This document shows, piece by piece, positions 57,156 to 64,000 of a stretch of DNA of 64,000 nt (position 1 is the stretch's first letter; each line of letters starts with the position of its first letter). Origin of the DNA: Bagarius yarrelli (taxonomy: Eukaryota; Chordata; Actinopteri; Siluriformes; Sisoridae); assembly GCA_005784505.1 (NCBI GenBank), contig VCAZ01000008.1, positions 4,575,763 through 4,639,762 of the forward strand, read 5' to 3'. The notes beneath the pieces were generated by a model. The model saw only the letters and a list, made by a program, of their open reading frames with translations. It had not been told where the DNA came from and did no database searches. The translations under genes were made by a program, and so were the position numbers.

Positions 57156-59635
57156 GTCACCAATATTGCAATATGCAATTTGAGAAATATTGTGCATGTG
57201 TGTTACATATATTTAACAGATTTTTTAAGACTAACCCTAGATTTGATACAACACCCTACTCTGCATCTGAAATGAATAAACGTACTATAATGAATTGCAC
57301 TGGCTTGACAATGATTTTCTATCAATCAGCTTACAGCAACTGAAATCTATGCAATGTGTTTAAGCATACGGCCCAAATAAAAAACGGAGAGTAACGTAGA
57401 CGTGAAACATGTGCTAATCATGTAGCGGAATCTCTCAGTGCTGCTCCAAAAGTTTTTTGTACTGTACTATGCTTGTAGTCTACCACATAGAAAAGAAGCT
57501 ATTGTAAACGTGTTTTGCATTGATTACAAAAGTTTTATATCAACTTTGTCTCTTAACAATTTAACAAAAACACACAAAACTAGCAAATAATGTATTGCAG
57601 TTTCTAAAAGTTTCTTTTTTTTTGGCCGCAACATGCTGGCTGGGATACAAGGATCTTCGGCACAGATCTTCAGCTGTGAGGGAATGACTATTTAAAAATG
57701 TATAGACATGCTAATCTATCACCAGATCCTCAGGCACAATTATAGCTCTGCGCATTATTCTGATTAATAGTCATGGTGAGGTGTCTGAGCACCTTTACAA
57801 TGCCTTGCCATCTGAGAATGTTTACAACCAGAGACACCTGGTGTTCTCTTTCCCCATATTTCATTTGCCGTCAACTCACTGCTCTGTTTCTTCGGCACAC
57901 GTGAATAAACATAGGTAGGGTACTTGTTAGGTAGCCATATGGTTGGGGCGTTTGCAGTACTTATGCATGCCTGTGAATTGCCGTTATGGAAGATGTCCTT
58001 GCCGATGTCACGGCTCTCTCGCGATGTCTGCGGTGCAAAGGAAACGTTTGCTTAATGTCCTCACGGGACTACTTCTCTACTATCGTCCTTCAACTTCAAC
58101 TTGCTCTTCACCCAAGCTGTCTCTCCGGACCTTAAAAAAAATACACTCCATGGACCAATTCCAACACCCTACTTAGTTCTTCCTGTGAGCCTGGATCAGC
58201 ACTGTTCATGACTGGGTTAGGTTCAAACCGGTGGGACCCCTTGAATCCCAGCTGTGATTTGCTGCTCACACACCCATAAAGCTGAACACTATGGTCAAAC
58301 GCAATTCTTATTCATCTCAAAGTGGTCGTGAATGTAGGACAAAACCTATAATGAGCCTAACCTTCCTCAATAACAGTCACTGTGGACTGCCCATACCTGA
58401 TGAATGATGTTTTACAGTCTTCAACCTTTCTAAAAAAAAGCTTAACCAATGTATTGGTACAGTCAAACTCTTACAAAGAATATTTTCTCTCTGCCTTAGT
58501 AGTGCCTCAGTGGATCGTTAGGAAAGGACATTTGATCATGAGCAAATGAATTTGAAAATGAAAATCCAATTAGTACAAGTCAAAATCAATTTCCATCGAA
58601 TTATTTTTGAGTAAAAGAAAAATCTCTTCCAAATACAACCTAAATCCTTTTTGCACCAGGATATGATTCACTTGTCCCACCTGTAAATTCTACCTCCAGT
58701 TCATTAGTCCAAGCAGTATCTTATTATCCCCGCCACATGCACAGGTTCAGCTAACTCTACTTACGACTGTGGGTTCTTTGGCAGCGAAGAGGGTTCGGTG
58801 TGAAAATGACTATCGCGAGCAAGCTGTCGTAGCAGCTCATCCTTGCAGAACGCCCTGGCAGGCCCTGGACTTCCACCTCAGCTGTTAAGTGGAGGTGAGA
58901 GAATCATGAGGCCTGCTATCAGACAGTTACCCACCGAGCCTTGTTTATGCGCCTGTGTTTTCCTGATGTGATATACGGGCACAGCTTTCAGACCGCAATA
59001 ACTCGCTGCACCTTGTGCCAAAGAGGCACACAACCACCCACGCATCCAGGCACGGAGATCTGAAACATATGCACGCACACATGCTCTTCACATTTTAATA
59101 TCATAAATAGTCTTTTAGAAAATTAAAACTACTATAGACATCCATGTTCCCAGAAGGTTTAGTGGCATGTTATCATATTACTTGGTAATTGGTATGCCAT
59201 TTTCAGACAAATATCTGGCTAGATTCTATCTGATTATGGACCGGAGGGTTAAAGGTCAACGTGGAGAGGTAACGCTTCATAATTGGGTCGTGCAGAATGT
59301 TCCACCACCGCACACTGTGCATCTGCTACATGCTAAATGAGGTGTTTTACTTTGTCTCACATTTTGTTTCAAGTATCATTTCTGGTGCATATTGTGTTTA
59401 AGCACTTTTAAAAGGTCACATTTTTTTTTTTTTGCTGCTTTACTAAGTATGTTTTGGAATGTAGCCATCGCACATTTTCTCCCAATCTATGCAGGTAAAG
59501 AAATAAATGTTATCTCCTCTGCAATAATAAAAGAGAAAAAAAAAGAGTAGTTTTAGGTATTTAAACCTTTTACCCAGTACAGGCATCTCACACTTTCACC
59601 AGAAACACAAAAGAAACTAAATTTTTTATAAAAAA
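57156..59635. other. no gene recognised; repeat-poor
   Basis: About 2.5 kb with little repeat. Frames at 57943 (plus) and 58878 (minus) have no recognised domain. Confidence 0.4.
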
Positions 59636-59850
59636 TATAAAAAATTTGATTTTATTTGTATAGCGCTTTACAATAGCCGTTGTCTCAAGCAGCTGTATCC
59701 AATCAAAGAAATTATAAAATGCAAATCAAACAGAAATCAGTTTGTCCTTTATTGTCGCTGACGAGCAAGTCGAGGGAGAAGGTGGCAAGGAAAAACTCCT
59801 TGAGACGTTATAGGAAGAAACCTTGAGAGGAACCAGACTCAGCAAACATG
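59636..59850 (+). repeat. dispersed repeat family H, copy 1
   Basis: GATTTTATTTGTATAGCGCT TTACAATAG, GGTGGCAAGGAAAAACTCCT TGAGA and GAAACCTTGAGAGGAACCAG ACTCA. I recognise this as a common fish repeat; class not stated. Copy 2 follows on the same strand. Confidence 0.7.
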
Positions 59851-59914
59851 CTTTAACTGCATCACGGTCACGCATCTTTAATTTAGAGCGACTTATGCAG
59901 TTAAATTTTAATTG

Positions 59915-60110
59915 CAATTCAATTTATTTGTGTAACGCTTTAAACAACAGACGTGGTCTCAAAGCAGCTTTACACAGACAGAGTTTGTCCCTAATGAGCA
60001 AGCCGGTGACGACTGTGGCAAGGAATAACTTCCTAAAAAAACGTTGAAAGGAACCAGACTCAAGAGAGAACCCATCTTTATCTGGGTGACAACAAATGTC
60101 CTTTTATTAC
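59915..60110 (+). repeat. dispersed repeat family H, copy 2
   Basis: AATTCAATTTATTTGTGTAA CGCTTTAAACAACAGAC, CTCAAAGCAGCTTTACA, CCCTAATGAGCAAGCC, CTGTGGCAAGGAATAACTTC and GAACCAGACTCAAGAGAGAA CCCATC. It starts 65 bp after copy 1. Confidence 0.72.
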
Positions 60111-60284
60111 AGCTTAGGATAATGATCAAATGTAATGTAAACTGCAGCCTTGGGTCAGTGGAGCACAGTGAGTCCCAATCCATTCTTAAAGCTCCTCAAA
60201 GTCAAGAAAAGGGGAAGGAAATTGGTCACTGGATACAGTTTGACACATTCTTCAGCAATGTTTTTCCTAGAACCAATTCTACCC

Positions 60285-60684
60285 AGGTTCATGTTTGTGG
60301 ACACTTTTAGATTTAGAACAGTGTCTTCTCCAAACTGTTGCTATCAAATTGGAAGCACACTTTTCACTGGAACTGAGAGACCCTGATTTTTCCAGCATAA
60401 CACCGCTCCTCTGCACAAAGCCCTGTGCTCTAGAAGACATAGTGTTTAAGATGGCGTGCTTTGCACAAAGCCCTAAACTCAACCCCACTAAACACTTTTG
60501 GAACTGATCCACAGACGTCCTGACCCCATAGTGACTGATCCTACTCATTTTGTGACTAAATAAAGGTGCACCCAGCCAAAAGTCATCATCTAGTAGAAAG
60601 CATTTCCAGATGTGTAAAGGTTATTATAGGAGTAACAGTATGTTTAAAAAATACACAATGGTCAGGTGTCCCAAAAGATGATCA
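60285..60684 (-). mobile_element. Tc1/mariner-like family B, near full length, with transposase signature
   Basis: Left GTTTGTGGACACTTTTAGAT and right ATGGTCAGGTGTCCCAAAAG are the two inverted ends. Inside: CCAAACTGTTGCTATC, TTGGAAGCACAC, TTCACTGGAACTGAGAGACC, CTCTGCACAAAGCCC, GTAAAGGTTATTATAGGAGT. At 60453-60506, read in +, is AQSPKLNPTKHFWN, which resembles the C-terminal QSPxLNPIENLW motif of Tc1 transposases. About 400 bp, so an internal deletion derivative. The nucleotide family is secure; the Tc1 assignment rests on that motif. Confidence 0.65.
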
Positions 60685-60871
60685 AATTATAATCAATTGA
60701 TTGTATTGACTATTTACGAGTTAAAACAAAGCTTTTTTGGCGGGGCGAATTTCAGTTTTTTATCTATCTAGAAATGCATGAAGAGTTCTTGAGCCATGAC
60801 AACAGCAGCTTACAAAGAACGTTGCCCTACTTTTTAAGGTATTCGAGTGTTCTAAGTGTTATGCGTGTGTC

Positions 60872-61270
60872 ACGAGTCTTATGGATGTTAGGATGCAAGT
60901 GAAGCTTATTCTCAGAACTAAAAGGTGAAACATCAAAAAAACAAAAAACAAAAAAAAAACATCAACTAAGATAAGGTAAGATATAAAAAAGAAACTAGCA
61001 AAACATAACCTGAAACATGGATATGGACATCAACCTGGACATGGACCATACCGATGACCGTTAACCGTGACATGCACCATAGACAGTGATAACAAACAAA
61101 AAAAAGACAAAAACTGCAACACACGTGTATGAACAAACCACAAACCAATTGGGGACGACAATCAACTTAACAAGAAACACCTGAACACAATAAGGTAACA
61201 ATGAACCAATGACAGGACGCGGAGACTCACATGGAAAGACACAGACAGCATAAACAAACATGGCGCACAT
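60872..61270. repeat. dispersed repeat family G, copy 2
   Basis: GTTAGGATGCAAGTGAAGCT TATTC, CAATCAACTTAACAAGAAAC ACCTGAACACAATAA and GAACCAATGACAGGACGCGG, collinear with 56793-57155. The middle carries a partly repeated ACATGGA/ACATGG run at 61014-61046. Confidence 0.62.
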
Positions 61271-61949
61271 GGTTAACAACATGGAAACAAAAAGTCTCTC
61301 AGTTACCCATCGGTGGCCTGGCGGGGCAAAACACCCGGTAAGCCTGACCGAGTTCTGATAGTGTGGCTTTAACTAGCACAACACAAGTGTGTGTAAAAGC
61401 AGGATAAGGCTGAGACAATAGTAATCATTAATATTCCAGCATTACAGACAGATAAACTGAAGCTCCAAACATGAAAATGGAAATAAGTAAGTTACACCAA
61501 GGACTAAAGGATTAAATAATAAATGTTGAATAAATTCCACTTAAGTGGTTTCTACCATACAATTGAGCAGTTCAGCAGTCCGCAACCTTAACCACTTATC
61601 TGCCCTTTCTTCCTACTGAGTCTCCCTGATGCTAGTTACTCCGATATGTTTTGTCGAAAAACATCACTCAGAAACACCCACATCGAATCACATGACGACG
61701 CACAGTTTTTTTTCTCAGCTACTATCAGACCATGTTAAAAAGAGTCATGTATTGAAGACGACACTGTTTTTTCCTCTTTTTCCTCTCCATTTCAGTGATT
61801 ATAATATACTATTAAAGCAGCTGAAGTTTAAACGAACACCTGATTAAACCCATTTTGATGTGCATACTATTAACTTTAGCGAGCGATTTTATTTCTCATT
61901 CACACTGACTAATTCACTTTACTGCTAATTCCTGTTATAATGCTATCAT
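61271..61949. other. no gene recognised
   Basis: Mixed DNA. CAGTCCGCAACCTTAACCAC TTATC at 61577 may be a scrap of SINE A head. Confidence 0.4.
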
Positions 61950-62052
61950 GCGCAGTTGCGCTCGGGGTTCGATTCCGGCTCGGGTCCTTTGCTTTCTCAA
62001 TCTTCCCTATTTCATTACTGTCTGTCCTATGAATAAAGGCAAAAAATATCTA
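61950..62052 (+). mobile_element. SINE C
   Basis: CGCAGTTGCGCTCGGGGTTC GATTCCGGCTCGGGTCC (B box), a pyrimidine-rich body CTTTGCTTTCTCAATCTTCC, and 3' end CTATGAATAAAGGCAAAAAA. Same type as 1236-1400, with a better 3' end. Confidence 0.75.
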
Positions 62053-63299
62053 TATCTTAAAAGGAAAAAAATATCTTTAAAAAATTGCAATCAAGTCTAG
62101 AAACTGTTTGACGTAAAAAAAAAAGAATTATTAGAATTACTATTATTAAAAAGGATTAAAGAATTACAGACTTTGACTGGAAGACTCCAGTTAATTACAT
62201 CCATCTGAGCAGATAGGCTGCAACTTTGCCTCAGTATGTTATCACATTGAAGTGACATTTCATTTAACACATGTGGACCTGGTTCATTAGTGTATTACTA
62301 TTAAGTGGCTTGTATTTCCCTATCCAATTCCTAGCCAGGCCACGCATAAAGGTTTGTATTGATCCTTATGGTACACACTATCCTCTCATTCCATTAGACC
62401 CGTTGTTGTTAATTACTCCACACTTTAACCTTGCGGTGTTTCATTTGGACCGACAAATTAGGTGAATTAAAAAAATAGTTGAAAAATAAGCAAAAAAAAA
62501 AAAAAAAATCTCCAGCAATGTAGATCCCGGTACTGGTAGCGGCGAATTCCCAGGCGGCATAATAATTAAAAAAGTTCATCAATGTTCCCTTTGCTCATCA
62601 CATTATACAGAGGTTGGGCTCGCTTGTAATAGTTCTGGAGAATTCATTTAGGAAATTAGACCAGTTTGAGCTGCTTCTTTATCAAGAGAACAGTGCAATG
62701 AACCCTGGGAGTTTTTCGATGAATAAACCTACTTCTCTGCTCTTATGGCAAAAAGTTAAAAGAGGTTTATTAGTTATTTTGTCTGCACACGATTGCTTTC
62801 CATGCATGATTATTGTCTCTCAAATGATCTCTTGACATCTTCCATGGTTATCCAACCCTTCGTCGTGTTGGCTCAAGCGGGTTGAGTCATCAGGGAAAAT
62901 AAACAAAATGAACATCTGATTTAATTAAAGTATTAAATTTCAATTAGATAAGCTTTGCGCTAAATTCAATATGGGTTTGGTCAAGATGTCCCCTGGAAGC
63001 AGGCATGCTTAAGGGACATCTCCATTAATAATATGGCATCTAACTTAATAAGGCTCTCATAGTGAAATCAATGACAGGAGAATTGAATGGTAAAGGAAGC
63101 ATTCACACTGAGGTCTTGCGTAAAGTGTTTAAACAGACTTCCAGTTAAAAGATTTCTATCACCTCCTTTTTTATTCAAATTCAAACGTCTAGTATCAAGT
63201 CTAGTGAAAACCTGAAATTAAATAAAGATAAGCCATAAAGAAAAAAAAAACAAGTTTACCACAAACCAAACAATAAGGGAAAAAAGTACTAATTTAAAA
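62053..63299. other. no gene recognised; candidate conserved non-coding DNA at 62150-63120
   Basis: Non-repetitive apart from A runs. 62180-62470 has several TTAATTA-type homeodomain cores (CAGTTAATTACATCC, TTGTTAATTACTCC) in mixed sequence, a look typical of conserved enhancers but unproven. Confidence 0.4.
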
Positions 63300-63510
63300 C
63301 TTGTTAAGGGGAAGTGGCAGCAAAGTGTTTAGGATGTTGAGCTGCTAATGGATGATCGGGCTTTGATTGCCAGCACCACCAAGTTACCACTGCTGGATCC
63401 CTGAGCAGGACCCTTAACCCCCAATTGTCTTAGTTGCTCTGGATAGCAGAGTCTGCCAAATACTGTAAATGTTAATGTAAAAGTTTGAAGTGTTCCAAAT
63501 CTTGTTGATT
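63300..63510 (+). mobile_element. SINE A array, unit 1
   Basis: GGGGAAGTGGCAGCAAAGTG, TTGATTGCCAGCACCACCAA GTTACCACTGC, TGCTCTGGATAGCAGAGTCT GCCAAATACTG, then a non-SINE 3' flank ending TCCAAATCTTGTTGATT. Confidence 0.92.
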
Positions 63511-63709
63511 GCTGGCACAGTGGCTAAGATTTTGGACTGCTAATTGGAAGATCGGGGTTCGATTCCTAGCACCACTGGACCCCTGAGCAAGGCCCTTAAC
63601 CCCAAATTGCTCAGCTGTATAAGTAAGACAATTGTAAGTTGCTCTGAATAGCAGCGTCTGCCAAATACCGTAAATGTAAAAGTTTAAAGAGTTTCAAATC
63701 TTGTTGATT
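63511..63709 (+). mobile_element. SINE A array, unit 2
   Basis: GGCACAGTGGCTAAGATTTT, GATCGGGGTTCGATTCCTAG (intact B box), CCCCTGAGCAAGGCCCTTAA, TTGCTCTGAATAGCAGCGTC, and the same flank, here TTCAAATCTTGTTGATT. 199 bp from the same point in unit 1. Confidence 0.93.
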
Positions 63710-63878
63710 GGTAGCACAGCAGTTAAGGTGTTGGACTGCTAACTGGAAGATTGAGGTTCATTTCCTAGCACCACCAATTTGCCACTGCTGGACCTTGAGC
63801 AAGACACCCAATTGCTCAATGACGCCCTGGATTAAAGCGTCTGCCAAATGGCATAAATGTAAAAGTGTCTTGTTGATT
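63710..63878 (+). mobile_element. SINE A array, unit 3
   Basis: GGTAGCACAGCAGTTAAGGT GTTGG, ACCACCAATTTGCCACTGCT GG, GGATTAAAGCGTCTGCCAAA TGGC, flank AAAGTGTCTTGTTGATT. Shorter than the other units by two internal deletions. Confidence 0.92.
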
Positions 63879-64000
63879 ACAGTATTGTACTGCAAAAAAG
63901 TATATTGCTCTTATAAAAACAAGGCACTTAACAAAAAAAGCAGCCAAAAAGTATAAATCTCAAAAGTATATTTCTTTCTTTGATTTAGAGAAATTGCAAA

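Larger units (their letters stand above)
42804..64000 (-). other. presumed upstream intron of the protocadherin gene (partial)
   Basis: The exon begins at 42803 and is spliced from something further right, but I found no further coding segment up to the window edge. The extracellular cadherin domains, normally in one very large exon with obvious DxNDNxP-type motifs, are absent. The block is therefore read as intron: Tc1-like fragments, SINEs, CT and TA tracts, a hAT derivative and long unannotated stretches. This is inference; an unrecognised short exon or a nested gene cannot be ruled out. Confidence 0.55.

Overview
This is a vertebrate window, almost certainly from a ray-finned fish. It is AT-rich, has no dense coding on either strand, and is full of teleost-type interspersed repeats: at least three tRNA-like SINE families, Tc1/mariner-like and hAT-like deletion derivatives, foldback MITEs, LINE tails and long microsatellites. 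The SINE mix resembles that of otophysan fishes such as catfishes and characins, but that is an impression from memory and was not tested.

I can support only one coding segment: an internal exon at 42593-42803 on the minus strand. It encodes part of the cytoplasmic tail of a delta-1 protocadherin, most likely pcdh11. It has a phase-0 acceptor that is a tandem NAGNAG site, a GTAAGT donor, and a conserved segment ending in [12 protein letters not shown]. Everything to the right (42804-64000) is presumed upstream intron, and everything to the left (1-42592) presumed downstream intron. Delta-protocadherin genes are known for very long introns, so one 211-bp exon in 64 kb is reasonable. I recognised no other exon, promoter, functional tRNA, rRNA, snRNA or CRISPR array.

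Layout: 0.5-10.5 kb holds TIR elements of an unnamed family (552-1030, 7872-8970, partial 10367-10498), SINEs, polypyrimidine and polypurine tracts and a strong CTCF-like motif (2938-2957). 10-21 kb is SINE-rich, with long TA arrays and a SINE carrying an inverted duplication. 21.4-40 kb is largely single-copy-looking DNA with few repeats and may hold conserved non-coding elements. 39.8-42 kb has a foldback MITE, a 17-bp minisatellite and GATA arrays. 42.6-42.8 kb is the exon. 43.5-50.7 kb has Tc1-like fragments, CT tracts, a hAT derivative with decayed 8-bp target duplications and a four-unit telomeric repeat. 50.7-59.6 kb is mostly unique apart from TA arrays at 53.6-54.1 kb. 59.6-64 kb has a doubled repeat, a Tc1-like copy that keeps a transposase signature, and a tandem SINE array at the right edge.

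I found no coherent new multi-gene system. The best leads are the diverged protocadherin exon with its tandem acceptor, the nested and chimeric mobile elements, and the candidate regulatory DNA in the gene's introns.
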